Shown here piece by piece: positions 41,263 to 50,247 of a DNA stretch of 64,000 nucleotides. The position numbers and the translations under genes are program-made. Below the pieces are notes generated by a model. That model saw nothing but the letters and a program-made list of their open reading frames with translations. It was not told the DNA's origin and did not search any database. This stretch comes from Halegenticoccus tardaugens (GTDB lineage: Archaea > Halobacteriota > Halobacteria > Halobacteriales > Haloferacaceae): the NCBI RefSeq assembly GCF_004116405.1, contig NZ_SDIC01000002.1, positions 248,001 through 312,000 on the forward strand. Reading direction: 5' to 3'. Within the stretch, counting starts at the first letter, position 1. The number at the start of each line of letters is the position of its first letter.

Positions 41263-42365
41263 CAGTCACCACCTGTACTCGGCGTAAGCGCACCCGAATC
41301 AAGCATCGCCCGAAGCGGATTGTCCTCAATCGTCAATGGGAGATCGACGCGGCCGCGGCATCTGGACGATTCCCACGTTGCAAAGATGAGTTCCGTTGCG
41401 TTGAGCGCATTCTCCGCACAGAGTTCTGGCGTTTCATCTTCGCGAAGACAGCGTACGTTCTCTGCGATAGCGCGGTCAATGAACTCCCAACCATGAAGGC
41501 CGTCCTCTGTTTCCACCGACGCCCAGTCTCCACCGTCCTGACGGATACGAAGTGGGGGGAGCACTTCGTTTTCGTCGTCACTTTGCGGGCCAACTTCGAT
41601 GACACCTTTCGTGCCGATCAGGCGGTTATGGCATGCGAAGGCACTGGCGGGGCCACCGGTTCCGGAACTGTCGGACGCCGCGATCCCGTGAACGCCGTTT
41701 TCGTACTTCCAGTGGACGATCGCCTGATTTTCGTTGTGGGTACCGAAGAGAATGTTCTCTGTGGAGTAGTCGATCTGTCCAAGCACCCACTTACCCGGTG
41801 TCTCGTCGTTGAAGTAGTTGCAGAGGTCGAAAGAGTGGCTCCCATAGTCGAAGATGCCGACCGGTGCAGAAAATTCGACGCGCTGGAGATCGCCGATTTC
41901 ACCGCCATCGAGTAGCTTTTTTGCGGTCCGGACGGCGTCGCTGAACCGTCGTTGGTGGTTGAACGTGAGTTGAACGCCGTAGCGATCGGCCTCTTGAGTC
42001 ATCAGCTTCGCGCCACCGTAGGTGTCGGCCATGGGCTTTTCACAATGGATCGCCTCTACGACACCACTGCGGATGCAATCGATCGTGATGTCATCGTGCA
42101 CCGCCGGCGGGACGCAGATTGAAACGATGTCTGGCTCAATCGCTTGCAGCATGGCTTCGTAGTCTTCGAAGACGTTGTCATCGTCGAGTCCGAACGCTTC
42201 AGCGAAGGCTTGGGCGTTTTTGAAAATGATGTCTGCACAGGCGACGAGATCACAGCCATCGGTGTTTTCATAGCCTGCTGCGTGGTGATATGCCATTGCG
42301 TATCCGTCACGTCCAGGATCTTCGGGCTCTGCTCCAGTGCCAATTACGGCTACTGTGTAGGTCAT
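41262..42365 (-). CDS. Gfo/Idh/MocA family oxidoreductase
   Basis: 367 residues. N-terminal Rossmann fold (VAVIGTGAEPEDPGRDG, an insert-bearing GxG loop), substrate-site Lys in AIHCEKPMADTY (the EKP motif), then the alpha/beta C-terminal domain with QLTFNHQRRFSDAV. NAD(P)-dependent sugar or inositol dehydrogenase by family. First gene of the dehydrogenase-isomerase pair. Upstream region 42366-42900 is a long AT-rich spacer. Confidence 0.88.
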   Translation of the reverse strand: MTYTVAVIGTGAEPEDPGRDGYAMAYHHAAGYENTDGCDLVACADIIFKNAQAFAEAFGLDDDNVFEDYEAMLQAIEPDIVSICVPPAVHDDITIDCIRSGVVEAIHCEKPMADTYGGAKLMTQEADRYGVQLTFNHQRRFSDAVRTAKKLLDGGEIGDLQRVEFSAPVGIFDYGSHSFDLCNYFNDETPGKWVLGQIDYSTENILFGTHNENQAIVHWKYENGVHGIAASDSSGTGGPASAFACHNRLIGTKGVIEVGPQSDDENEVLPPLRIRQDGGDWASVETEDGLHGWEFIDRAIAENVRCLREDETPELCAENALNATELIFATWESSRCRGRVDLPLTIEDNPLRAMLDSGALTPSTGGD

Positions 42366-42938
42366 ACCAGCGTTAGTTTCCGGTGTCGTGATAAAAACAC
42401 GTTGTGAAGCGGCAACGTGGGCATCTTGCGGACCAATCGAACCAGAGCACGCTCGCTTCGTCTATGGCTAGTAAACACGGTTGATACAGCTTCGGGTCCC
42501 TACCCTTCGGATGTATACTAATTGTTTACTCGGGTCATACCCGTTACAGACCTAATTCAGTAATACAAGACCAAGATTGGTGTATACTATTTGTGGAATA
42601 GATACGTGTTCAATTCCTACCTGACTAGAAAGCAACCGTGAAGGTTACACAGACGCCTATTCGTCTCAGTTTTCTGCCTCGGTTGTGGATCAGCGGAGGG
42701 TGTCACAAACCAATCGATAATTTATGAATATCAATTAAAGTGATGTGAATGTGCAATCGGCGATATTCATTATAACCTATATTTTCGACAGAATCAGACA
42801 CGGACAGCCGAAATAATCAGAATACAGATCTGACATGTTCGGTCTATAGTAGCACAGTAGATGATATCTATATCATTTGTATGTTCAAACAATATTGTTC
42901 AAGAAGCATCCTCCCAGTAGTCGCAAAGGAGAAGGACA
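42366..42938. other. AT-rich gene-free spacer
   Basis: About 570 bases with no supportable gene. TGATAAAAACACG around 42388-42400 may be the TATA region of the dehydrogenase gene (minus strand). ATACTAATTGTTTACT (42506-42521) and ATACTATTTGTGGAAT (42584-42599) look like a diverged direct repeat and could be operator sites, perhaps for the IclR protein nearby. By-eye call. Confidence 0.3.
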
Positions 42939-43106
42939 ATGTTCGTAGCAGCGAAGCACCAGTGGAAGAAATCTACTTCGGAATATTGTCAAAATACGGG
43001 CGATGAGGCCATTGCCGCGTGTGAGAACAGTATCCAAAAGGGAGAGGTGATAGTTCACGTGCGGACGATCGCTCTCTCCAGGCTGGAACCATTCGTTGTG
43101 CCGTGA
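42939..43106 (+). CDS. Possible small protein, 55 residues
   Basis: ATG at 42939 preceded by AAAGGAGAAGGACA, a fair ribosome-binding site. Reads MFVAAKHQWKKSTSEY, then DEAIAACENSIQKGEVIVHV. The second half suggests a short helix plus strand. No family recognised, no neighbour on the same strand. Could be chance. Confidence 0.3.
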   Translation: MFVAAKHQWKKSTSEYCQNTGDEAIAACENSIQKGEVIVHVRTIALSRLEPFVVP

Positions 43107-43149
43107 TAATAATAATAAGAATATAGATATAATTACCATCTCAGCGGAT

Positions 43150-43863
43150 TTATAGCATTTCAACACGTATCTTGTTTGCAGTGTCTGTGAGTAATCCGCT
43201 GATATTATACTCCACGTCGAGACTAGTTGCTCGCTCGGAGGAGATGACTATCTCGATAGCCGCCACTGGGTGACCTGAGGGATCGATAACCGGCGTCGCA
43301 ATGGATGTCCACTTTCGTGAAAAGGAAAGCGGCTCTTCAAGAAGCTGCCGCTCTCTGAGTTCTTTAAGTTGAGAGGCTAGCTTTTGGTCTTGTGCTTCGA
43401 TCAGGTTGTCGTGTCGCTCACGCGGGAGGTGCGCCAGAATTACCTTTCCGGGGGGACTTTGCACAAGAAGTTCGCTATCACCTCGGCTTCTAGGGTAGGT
43501 ATTTTGATCCGTAGAGGGGGCTGTGTGAACGCAGTGGCATCTATCGTCGTTATTAATCCAAAGATTAGTTGGCGCATTAAGCGACTGTGCTAGGTCATCG
43601 ATCTTCGGTGTTTGTTTGAGTAAGAACTGTGAATACGTGTTTCCGAGCCCGTACTCAGTGAGCTTTGGCCCTAGGACGTAGACTCCGTTGCGATTTACGA
43701 GGGCACTTACGTCGACGAGTGTACGCAGATGTTTGTACACACCCCCTCGGGAGAGCTCTGTCGCAGTAATTAGCTCCTTCGCTGTAGCGCCTTGAGATTC
43801 GTGGATTATGTCCAGAATCTCGAAGGCTGTCTTTGTAGCCGCGATTCGATCTTGCTGAGGCAT
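43150..43863 (-). CDS. IclR family transcriptional regulator
   Basis: 237 residues from ATG 43863 (MPQQDRIAATKTAFEILD). Winged HTH about 10-75 (ATAKELITATELSRGGVYKHLR), then the IclR ligand-binding domain: PTNLWINNDDRCHCVHTA, ELLVQSPPGKVILAHLPRE, SFSRKWTSIATPVIDPSGHP and VAAIEIVISS. IclR proteins control sugar-acid and aromatic catabolism. It lies between the dehydrogenase-isomerase operon and the galactonate-dehydratase-like gene, all on the same strand, and probably regulates the 34.8-45.1 kb sugar cluster. Confidence 0.9.
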   Translation of the reverse strand: MPQQDRIAATKTAFEILDIIHESQGATAKELITATELSRGGVYKHLRTLVDVSALVNRNGVYVLGPKLTEYGLGNTYSQFLLKQTPKIDDLAQSLNAPTNLWINNDDRCHCVHTAPSTDQNTYPRSRGDSELLVQSPPGKVILAHLPRERHDNLIEAQDQKLASQLKELRERQLLEEPLSFSRKWTSIATPVIDPSGHPVAAIEIVISSERATSLDVEYNISGLLTDTANKIRVEML

Positions 43864-43959
43864 GCTCACGGGAATGTAATCTATCCAAATAAGTATACGG
43901 ATAGTGTACTTCGCCATCGACCGACACGAGACCAGCCCCCTAGACGATTAGGTCGATCA

Positions 43960-45093
43960 TCACCACTCGACGAGACTGCCGTCGTCGTATTGACGAGTTG
44001 GCGTTCGCCAGTCACTGACATTCCCTGCGTGGTCTTGGATTCCCTCTTCGTTGACGACGATCCCTAGACCGGGTCTCTTAGGAAGTGTCACATAGCCGTT
44101 CTCGCTTCGGAACTCGTCGACATTGTCGATGTATGCGTCGATGTATCGCTCATCTAACGAGGGTTGGAGGACAGCGTTCGGTATATGGTGACTGAGTTGC
44201 GTACTCGCGGCATAGGCAATTGGTCCGACAGAGCAGTTCATCATCAGCTGTGCACCGTATGTCTCAGCCATGGAGCCAATATTCGTGATCTCAGTGATTC
44301 CTCCAGCGTGAGAGATATCCGGCTGCACGATATCAACTCGACCCACTTCCAAATGAGGACGGAACTCCCATCTCGAATACAGTCGTTCGCCAAATGCGAT
44401 CGGCGTATCGCAGTTTGACGGCCGCTCGAACAGGTGTAAATGTTCTGGACGAACCGGCTCCTCAACGAACATCGGATCGAACGCATCGAGACGTGATAGT
44501 AAACGTGGGACCATGGTCGTAGAGATATGTCCATGTAGGTCAATCCCGATGTCGATCTCTCTTCCAACTGCGTCTCGAGCAACGTCGAAATATTCACACA
44601 GTGCGTCGATGTCTGCGGTTGATTCGAGAGGGGACGTTTGGTACGTGGTCAGGAGTTTGAGCGTGGTGAACCCATCTTCGACCGCGTCCGTGGCCAATTC
44701 GGCAATTTGATTGGCCTCATCAGGGATGAGTTTCTTGTAAACGGAGACGCGTTGTCGAGTGCTGCCACCAAGGAGATCACAGACGGATTCGTTGCAGTGT
44801 TTGCCTTTGATGTCCCAGAGCGCTTGGTCGATACCCGCAATGGCGCTCATCAAGATCGGTCCTCCGCGGTAAAACCCATCGCGATACATCCGTTGCCAGA
44901 GGTCTTCTATCTGGGTTGAGTCTTCTCCGAGCAGGTACCCATCCATGAGCTCTTCAACCGCGGTTTTCACGGTGTCAGCTCGCCCCTCAAGTATTGGTTC
45001 CCCCCAGCCTGTGGTCCCATCCTTGGTTTCGATCTTCAGAAAGAGCCATCGGGGCGGCACTTTGAACAGTTCGTAATCGACGATCTGCACCAT
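43960..45093 (-). CDS. Galactonate dehydratase-like enolase-superfamily enzyme
   Basis: 377 residues from ATG 45093. End-to-end resemblance to D-galactonate dehydratase: KVPPRWLFLKIETKDGTTGW, DLWQRMYRDGFYRGGPILMS, AIAGIDQALWDIKGK, metal ligands in GIDLHGH, FVEEPV and AFGERLYSRW, and a C terminus (DDGSLVEW) like the DgoD end. One key position differs: where galactonate dehydratase has His in the PHCPLGPIA loop, this protein has Asn in MMNCSVGPIA, while His of the DLHGH motif is kept. The enzyme may dehydrate another sugar acid or work by a changed mechanism. Last step candidate of the sugar cluster. Confidence 0.85.
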   Translation of the reverse strand: MVQIVDYELFKVPPRWLFLKIETKDGTTGWGEPILEGRADTVKTAVEELMDGYLLGEDSTQIEDLWQRMYRDGFYRGGPILMSAIAGIDQALWDIKGKHCNESVCDLLGGSTRQRVSVYKKLIPDEANQIAELATDAVEDGFTTLKLLTTYQTSPLESTADIDALCEYFDVARDAVGREIDIGIDLHGHISTTMVPRLLSRLDAFDPMFVEEPVRPEHLHLFERPSNCDTPIAFGERLYSRWEFRPHLEVGRVDIVQPDISHAGGITEITNIGSMAETYGAQLMMNCSVGPIAYAASTQLSHHIPNAVLQPSLDERYIDAYIDNVDEFRSENGYVTLPKRPGLGIVVNEEGIQDHAGNVSDWRTPTRQYDDGSLVEW

Positions 45094-45164
45094 ACTCGTC
45101 CTCACAGTGTTCGACTGTGTTAAGGTTACTCACCCTTTCTGAAAGCGGTGTCTCATTCTGTAAG

Positions 45165-45795
45165 CTACCCACGACTCAAGTCGTGGGCTTTTCCCCGAAG
45201 GTTTCGGCGCACGACTCGGTCACTCGTGGGCGCGGTTCACGGCGGCAGGACGGGCACACGGAGGGGATTCTTGCGTGGTTTTCAACCCGGTGACCGTTCT
45301 CGAAGACCTGTCGTACATCCGTGAGCATCTCGACTACGGGAAGTGGATGAACCGCCGTCTCCACAATTGGGCATTCGCACGTCTCACCGGACGCATTGAA
45401 GACAAGGCCCGTGACGCCGAGATTCCGGTTCGGTTCGCGAATCCCGCCTACACGTCGCAGACGTGCCACGTCTGCGGCCACCTCGGTTCTCGCAGTTCGC
45501 AGGCGGCGTTCCGATGCACGAACGATGAGTGTTGGGTGACGGAGTACCAAGCAGACATCAACGCGGCGGCCAACATCGCCGGTCGCCTCAACCCGTGGGG
45601 AGAGAGCCTGTCGCTGAAACCGACGGGCGATGACTCGCCACGGGACGAGAGTGCTTGTGACAGCACCACAGGACACCGCACGCCGAGTCCGAAACCGTAC
45701 AGACGACGCTTGCGGCGTTTCAGTCCTGAAACCTCCCTCGACGCGAGGCTTCCCTTGTAGGAAGCCTCGCCCTTTAGGGCGGGTGAGGATGTCAC
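45165..45795 (+). mobile_element. TnpB-type element relic with both ends
   Basis: Left hairpin CCCACGACT/AGTCGTGGG (45168-45187) and right hairpin CTCGCCCT/AGGGCGGG (45766-45783) followed by TGAGGATGTCAC. Between them lies the 3' half of a tnpB. Its outer edge supplies the stop codon of eutA. Left and right stems are unrelated to each other, unlike the 400-bp MITEs. Confidence 0.75.
45275..45760 (+). pseudogene. tnpB pseudogene (C-terminal third)
   Basis: Reads VTVLEDLSYIREHLDYGKWM, HNWAFARLTGRIEDKARDAE, then FANPAYTSQTCHVCGHLG, FRCTNDECWVTEYQADINAA. RuvC-II Glu (LEDL), the zinc ribbon (CHVC...C) and RuvC-III Asp (ADINAA) remain; the N-terminal domains and RuvC-I Asp are gone, apparently by an internal deletion between 45190 and 45275. 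A proline/arginine-rich tail (SPKPYRRRLRRF) ends at the right hairpin. Not functional as a nuclease. Confidence 0.8.
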
Positions 45796-47255
45796 ACTGA
45801 GGAATTCTCCCCGAATGCAAGCGATTTGACGACAACAGGAACAGCGTCACCAGCACCGACCGGTTCTCCGATGTCGAGATAGTCCCCTCCAGAGACGACA
45901 ACTTCGTCGATCAGTACCCGCGATATTGACGGGTGGCAGGTTGTTTCGAGTCGTTGTCCAAGCGCTTTAGCACAGTTCTGTCGAGTGAGGACGATACAGG
46001 CTTGATTATCAAGTACCTGTGAGTATACCTGCGCGAGTGCCTCGGCGAGGGTGGTCAGTCGCTCGTAACTCAGTGGAGAAACCTTCGGCAAGTAGAGCAC
46101 GAACGGCATTCCATCGGCGACGTCGTATATCTGTGTTTCACGGTCTATGCATGTGACTAACTGATTCGTGACGGCGTTTACATTCTGCTCGGCATCGATA
46201 CTGGGTCCCTCGATGACGGGGAGGTTCTTCACTGGGAGAAGTGACTCGTCGATATCGGTCGTCGTTCCGCTGAACGAGGTTGCGTGCGTACCAGCGCCGA
46301 TGACGGTCGCTCTAATGTCTTCGTCCGAGGATCTGACCCGAAACGGTCGCCCTTCGATCCGCTCTCGGAGCGCAGTAGCGAGGACAATTCCGAAATCACC
46401 AAACTCGAACGGTGAATTATCTGACCGCTCGCTGAACCCCGCGAGCAACCGCCCGACGCCGCCGCTGAACATGACCTCGTCGACGCTCGAATCGACGTAG
46501 TCGGACGAGCCGATCGTCACCGACTCCGTGACCGGGCTGAGCGGGCAGCCGCCAATCGTATCGACGATAGCATCGGCCATCACCGCCGCGAGATCCGAGA
46601 GCTGGTCGTCCATGGGCTGACTCCCGACGGAAATCGTGATATCCGTGTGGTCGAGCAACCGCGCAGCCGGTTCCGAGATGTGCGTCACGATGCCTGTCTC
46701 GTCGAATCTGAGCAGACGACCACCGACATCCAAGCACCGGGTCTCGACGACGTCCTCGCCGGAAAACAGACACATATTGGTGGTCCCACCACCGATATCG
46801 ACGTTGAGTACCGGCCGGCCCGTTGCCGCGGCGCGCGCCGCAGCACCGGCGCCTTTGCCTGCGAGAATTGCCTCTAGTTCTGGCCCCGCCACCGCGACGA
46901 CGAAGTCACCTGTGTCGTCGGCAATCCGCGCCACTAGCGTTTCTGCGTTCTCCTTGTACGATGACTCGCCAGTGACGATGACAGCACCGCTATCGATCGA
47001 ATCCGGAGGACACGCCGCGCGCGATAGCTCCAAGGTGACCAGTTCACTGATTCTCTCAACGTCAAGCGTCTGTTGGTCGAGGAGCGGCGTCTCGTAGATT
47101 TTGCCCTGATAGATGATTCGCGTATCGACGATTTCGACCCCAAGGTCACCGATGGTCGACCCCTTGACCGTCAGTTCGCTCACGACGACTTGCGTCGTCG
47201 TCGTGCCGATATCAATACCGACACTCGTCAGCGTCGATGGATCAGTTCCAGCCAT
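45792..47255 (-). CDS. eutA: EutA, ethanolamine ammonia-lyase reactivating factor
   Basis: 487 residues from ATG 47255. Actin/Hsp70-like ATPase fold: SVGIDIGTTTTQVVVSELTV (phosphate 1), VLNVDIGGGTTNMCLFSGED (phosphate 2), DEVMFSGGVGRLLAG (adenosine loop). EutA restores ethanolamine ammonia-lyase by exchanging damaged cobalamin for adenosylcobalamin. It follows eutC by 15 bases in the operon eutB-eutC-eutA. The stop codon TGA is formed by the right end of the IS relic at 45795; the preserved length suggests only the final residues were affected. No microcompartment shell genes lie nearby. Confidence 0.93.
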   Translation of the reverse strand: MAGTDPSTLTSVGIDIGTTTTQVVVSELTVKGSTIGDLGVEIVDTRIIYQGKIYETPLLDQQTLDVERISELVTLELSRAACPPDSIDSGAVIVTGESSYKENAETLVARIADDTGDFVVAVAGPELEAILAGKGAGAAARAAATGRPVLNVDIGGGTTNMCLFSGEDVVETRCLDVGGRLLRFDETGIVTHISEPAARLLDHTDITISVGSQPMDDQLSDLAAVMADAIVDTIGGCPLSPVTESVTIGSSDYVDSSVDEVMFSGGVGRLLAGFSERSDNSPFEFGDFGIVLATALRERIEGRPFRVRSSDEDIRATVIGAGTHATSFSGTTTDIDESLLPVKNLPVIEGPSIDAEQNVNAVTNQLVTCIDRETQIYDVADGMPFVLYLPKVSPLSYERLTTLAEALAQVYSQVLDNQACIVLTRQNCAKALGQRLETTCHPSISRVLIDEVVVSGGDYLDIGEPVGAGDAVPVVVKSLAFGENSSV

Positions 47256-47270
47256 GGGCACCCCTGGAGG

Positions 47271-48005
47271 TCACGCGAGATCGACCCCGCTTGCCTGTGC
47301 GTCGTGAATCGTCTCGACGAGATCGACGATTTGGGCACCCGCTTCGACCGCCGGTATCCCATCGGCGTGGATGTTCGAGATAACCGATTTCTTCGCCGTC
47401 GGTTTGCTCGGCAGTGGGTCGTAGACGAGATATGCGCTTAGACTCTTGGCGGTGTTCAGGCCTGGTCGCTCTCCGATGAGGTTCACGACGACATCCGCAC
47501 CGAGCGTCTTCCCAATCACGTCCATCACATCGACGCGGCCGAACCGCACGAAGAGGGGCTTCCCGACATCGAACCCCCGATCTTCGAGACCGTGAGCGAG
47601 CGTCGGCAATAGGTCGGGGATGTTCGCTTCGACGGCCGTCGAACTCAACCCGTCGCACACGACGATCTGCACGTCAGGGTCGAGCATGCACGCGTCGCGG
47701 ATGGTCGACCGGGTCTCCTCGCTGAGTTGCCGTCCTAGGTCGGGCCGTGCGAGGTACTCGTCCTGGTCCGTGATTCGGCTCTGAATCGCAAGCAAACCGT
47801 TCTCCTCGATGACCTCGTTCGGGACCGTGGTGAGGACCGCATCACGGGCCCGAGCGTGGTCTGCTCGAAACGAGAGGACAGAGGAGGTTCGAGGACGCGT
47901 CCCGCGCCGTCCGACCCCGAGACGAGAGGGGCTTTGACTCACGATACGTTCGAGTGCTACTTCATCGTCCGGGTCGTCGATGTGGTGTGGTCGGGAATCA
48001 CTCAT
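47271..48005 (-). CDS. eutC: Ethanolamine ammonia-lyase small subunit
   Basis: 244 residues, family length. EutC landmarks: SRLGVGRRGTRPRTSSVLSF, then LTTVPNEVIEENGLLAIQSR, DVQIVVCDGLSSTAVEANIP, VVVNLIGERPGLNTAKSLSA, and NIHADGIPAVEAGAQIVDL at the end. Provides half of the cobalamin site with EutB. The ATG overlaps the end of eutB by 8 bases. Confidence 0.94.
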   Translation of the reverse strand: MSDSRPHHIDDPDDEVALERIVSQSPSRLGVGRRGTRPRTSSVLSFRADHARARDAVLTTVPNEVIEENGLLAIQSRITDQDEYLARPDLGRQLSEETRSTIRDACMLDPDVQIVVCDGLSSTAVEANIPDLLPTLAHGLEDRGFDVGKPLFVRFGRVDVMDVIGKTLGADVVVNLIGERPGLNTAKSLSAYLVYDPLPSKPTAKKSVISNIHADGIPAVEAGAQIVDLVETIHDAQASGVDLA

Positions 48006-49371
48006 CTGCTCGCTCCAGAAAGTGTGTCGGGTCGCCAGCGTGCGCCGTCAACCGTCCATCCTGCATGATGCCCATCTCCTCGAGCCACTCCTCGAACTCG
48101 GGGGCCGGGCGCAAATCGAAGACATCCCAGAGCGCCGCAGCGTCGTGGTAGCTGTTCGACTGGTAGTTGAGCATCGTGTCATCGCCCATCGGGACGGTGA
48201 TGAAGTAGTTCGTACCGGCGGCCGTCAGCAGGACAGCCAGGTTCTCGATGTCGTTCTGGTCGGCCTGGATGTGGTTGGTGTAACAGGCGTCGATCCCCAT
48301 CGAGATGCCAGTGAGTTGGCCCATGAAGACGTCCTCGAGCCCGGCTCTGATGACCTGCTTCCCGTCGTAGAGGTACTCCGGCCCGATGAACCCAACCACT
48401 GTATTCACGAGAAACGGGTCGTACCGCTTCGCGAGGCCGTAACAGCGCGCTTCGAGCGTTACCTGATCGATACCGGCGTGGGCGTCGGCCGAGAGTTCGG
48501 ACCCCTGACCGGTCTCGAAGTACATAACGTTCGGGCCAGAGGCGGTGCAGTGTTGTTGTCCGAATTTGTACGCCTCGTCGAGGAGGTCGACGTCGATACC
48601 AAAGCTCTCATTCCCCGCTTCGGTTCCCGCCAGACTCTGGAATAGGAGGTCCGCGGGCGCGCCGTTCTCGACGGCTTTGAGTTGTGTCGTGAGGTGCGAG
48701 AGCACACAGTTCTGTGTCGGAATGTCCCACGTCTCGATGAACTCCTTGGTCACCTCGAGCAGTCGCTTCGTCTGCTCGGCGGTATCTTCGACCGGATTCA
48801 GCCCGATAACGGCGTCACCGACTCCGTAAGAGAGTCCCTCTCGAATCGAGTGACGGATGTTCTCGATGTCGTCTGCAGGATCGTTCGGCTGAAGGCGAAA
48901 CGAGAGTGTCCCCTCCGTCCCAATCGTGTTGTTGCACCGGGCGGTGACCTGCATCTTCGATGTCGCTTGTATCAGGTCCAGGTTGGACATGATCTTCGCG
49001 ACGGCGGCGACCATCTCGCTGGTCAACCCGGGACGGATCTGGTCGATATCTGGTTCTCGGGTCCGGTCGTCAAGGAGGAACTCTCGTAGGTCGGCGACTG
49101 TCCAGTCTCTGATTCGGTCGTACACCGTCTCGTCGACCGCATCCTGGATCACTCGAGTCACTTCGTCGTCGTCTGGTACTGCAGGCGAGTCTCGGAGTGT
49201 TTCGAGCGGGAGTCGACTGAGCGCGTCCTTCGCGGCGACCCGTTCGGCTTCGGAGCTCGCCGCAATTTCCGCGAGTTGATCGCCGGTCTTCTCCTCGTTG
49301 GCCTTCGCAAGGAGCTCTGCGACCGAGTTGAAGTCCCGTGACTTTCCTGTGATAGATGATGTGTAGCTCAT
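47998..49371 (-). CDS. eutB: Ethanolamine ammonia-lyase large subunit
   Basis: 457 residues from ATG 49371 (an ATG two codons earlier is equally possible). TIM-barrel catalytic chain: AVIGLNPVEDTAEQTKRLLE, NCVLSHLTTQLKAVENGAPA, FETGQGSELSADAHAGIDQV (substrate-site Glu), EARCYGLAKRYDPFLVNTVV, QADQNDIENLAVLLTAAG. Converts ethanolamine to acetaldehyde and ammonia with adenosylcobalamin. First gene of eutBCA. An aldehyde dehydrogenase for the product is not in the operon; the one at 27617 is far away. Confidence 0.95.
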   Translation of the reverse strand: MSYTSSITGKSRDFNSVAELLAKANEEKTGDQLAEIAASSEAERVAAKDALSRLPLETLRDSPAVPDDDEVTRVIQDAVDETVYDRIRDWTVADLREFLLDDRTREPDIDQIRPGLTSEMVAAVAKIMSNLDLIQATSKMQVTARCNNTIGTEGTLSFRLQPNDPADDIENIRHSIREGLSYGVGDAVIGLNPVEDTAEQTKRLLEVTKEFIETWDIPTQNCVLSHLTTQLKAVENGAPADLLFQSLAGTEAGNESFGIDVDLLDEAYKFGQQHCTASGPNVMYFETGQGSELSADAHAGIDQVTLEARCYGLAKRYDPFLVNTVVGFIGPEYLYDGKQVIRAGLEDVFMGQLTGISMGIDACYTNHIQADQNDIENLAVLLTAAGTNYFITVPMGDDTMLNYQSNSYHDAAALWDVFDLRPAPEFEEWLEEMGIMQDGRLTAHAGDPTHFLERADE

Positions 49372-49657
49372 ATACATTCGTGGTATTGTTCTAACGGTTT
49401 AGTAAAGGTATGCAGCTTCAGCGTCGGTGACCAAATCACTCATCTTTCTTAGGAGGAGTGCGTAGACACTAGGCAGCGTGTGGATGAGACTTTCAGTTCA
49501 CGGTGGAGTATCTGTGAGGTAGGAAAGGTCGAATGTCACAATAAATCTGAGTTTGTGTTCATTTAACTGATCAACATCTGCCAGCTGCATATTTAACGCT
49601 GATTCGCCGACTAATAAAAAGTGAATTTTATTTGGGTCCTACGACTACGTGGAACAC
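49372..49657. promoter_or_regulatory. Divergent promoter region (eutB / FAD protein)
   Basis: 286 bases. For the plus-strand gene GTGAATTTTATTTGGG (49621-49636) is a TATA-like box 22-37 bases before the ATG at 49658. For eutB the region next to the start has GTTCTAACGGTTTAGTAAAGG, with no strong box. Confidence 0.4.
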
Positions 49658-50224
49658 ATGGCAGACGTTATCGTCGTCGGTGGGGGTCCCGCCGGTCTGA
49701 GCGCCGCATTATTCACGAGCAAGAACGGCCTCGAGACGACGGTGTTCGACACCGATAAGACGTGGATGCACAAGGCTCACCTGTTCAACTACCTCGGCAT
49801 TCGTTCAATGGACGGTGATGTGTTCATGCAGCGCGCCCGTGAGCAGGCGACGAAAGACCACGGCGTCAACTTGAACGAGGGTGATGAGGTCACGGCCGTC
49901 GAGAAACGCGACGGCGGGTTCACAGTCTCTACCGAGGAGGACGAGGACGACGCGGACTACGTCGTCCTCGCGACGGGCGCGAACCGGGGTCTCGCCGAGA
50001 GTCTCGGGTGTGCATTCACTGACGAGGACGTCGTGGACGTGGACGTAACGATGGAGACGAGCGTCGAGGACGCCTACGCAACGGGTGCGATGGTCCGCGC
50101 GGAAGAGTGGCAGGCTGTCATCTCCGCCGGCGACGGCGCCGCAGCGGCACTCAACATTCTCACTAAGGAGAAGGGTGAGCACTTCCACGATTTCGACGTA
50201 CCGAGCGACGTCGCCGACCAGTAG
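49658..50224 (+). CDS. Short FAD-dependent oxidoreductase (thioredoxin-reductase-like N-terminal fold)
   Basis: 188 residues. Dinucleotide-binding VIVVGGGPAGLSAALFTSKN at the N terminus and a second FAD motif near ADYVVLATGANRG and GAMVRAEEWQAVISAGDGA, where the last matches the C-terminal FAD GD motif. It is shorter than thioredoxin reductase (about 310) and lacks the NADPH domain and CxxC. Such short proteins are common in haloarchaea; the electron partner is unknown. Divergent from eutB, followed by MITE sequence. Confidence 0.78.
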   Translation: MADVIVVGGGPAGLSAALFTSKNGLETTVFDTDKTWMHKAHLFNYLGIRSMDGDVFMQRAREQATKDHGVNLNEGDEVTAVEKRDGGFTVSTEEDEDDADYVVLATGANRGLAESLGCAFTDEDVVDVDVTMETSVEDAYATGAMVRAEEWQAVISAGDGAAAALNILTKEKGEHFHDFDVPSDVADQ

Positions 50225-50247
50225 ATGGACTGGTCGGGGTAGACTGG

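Noticed and set aside
42885-43166. 93-codon frame on the minus strand
   Set aside because: No start context or similarity; the plus-strand 55-codon ORF is only slightly better supported.
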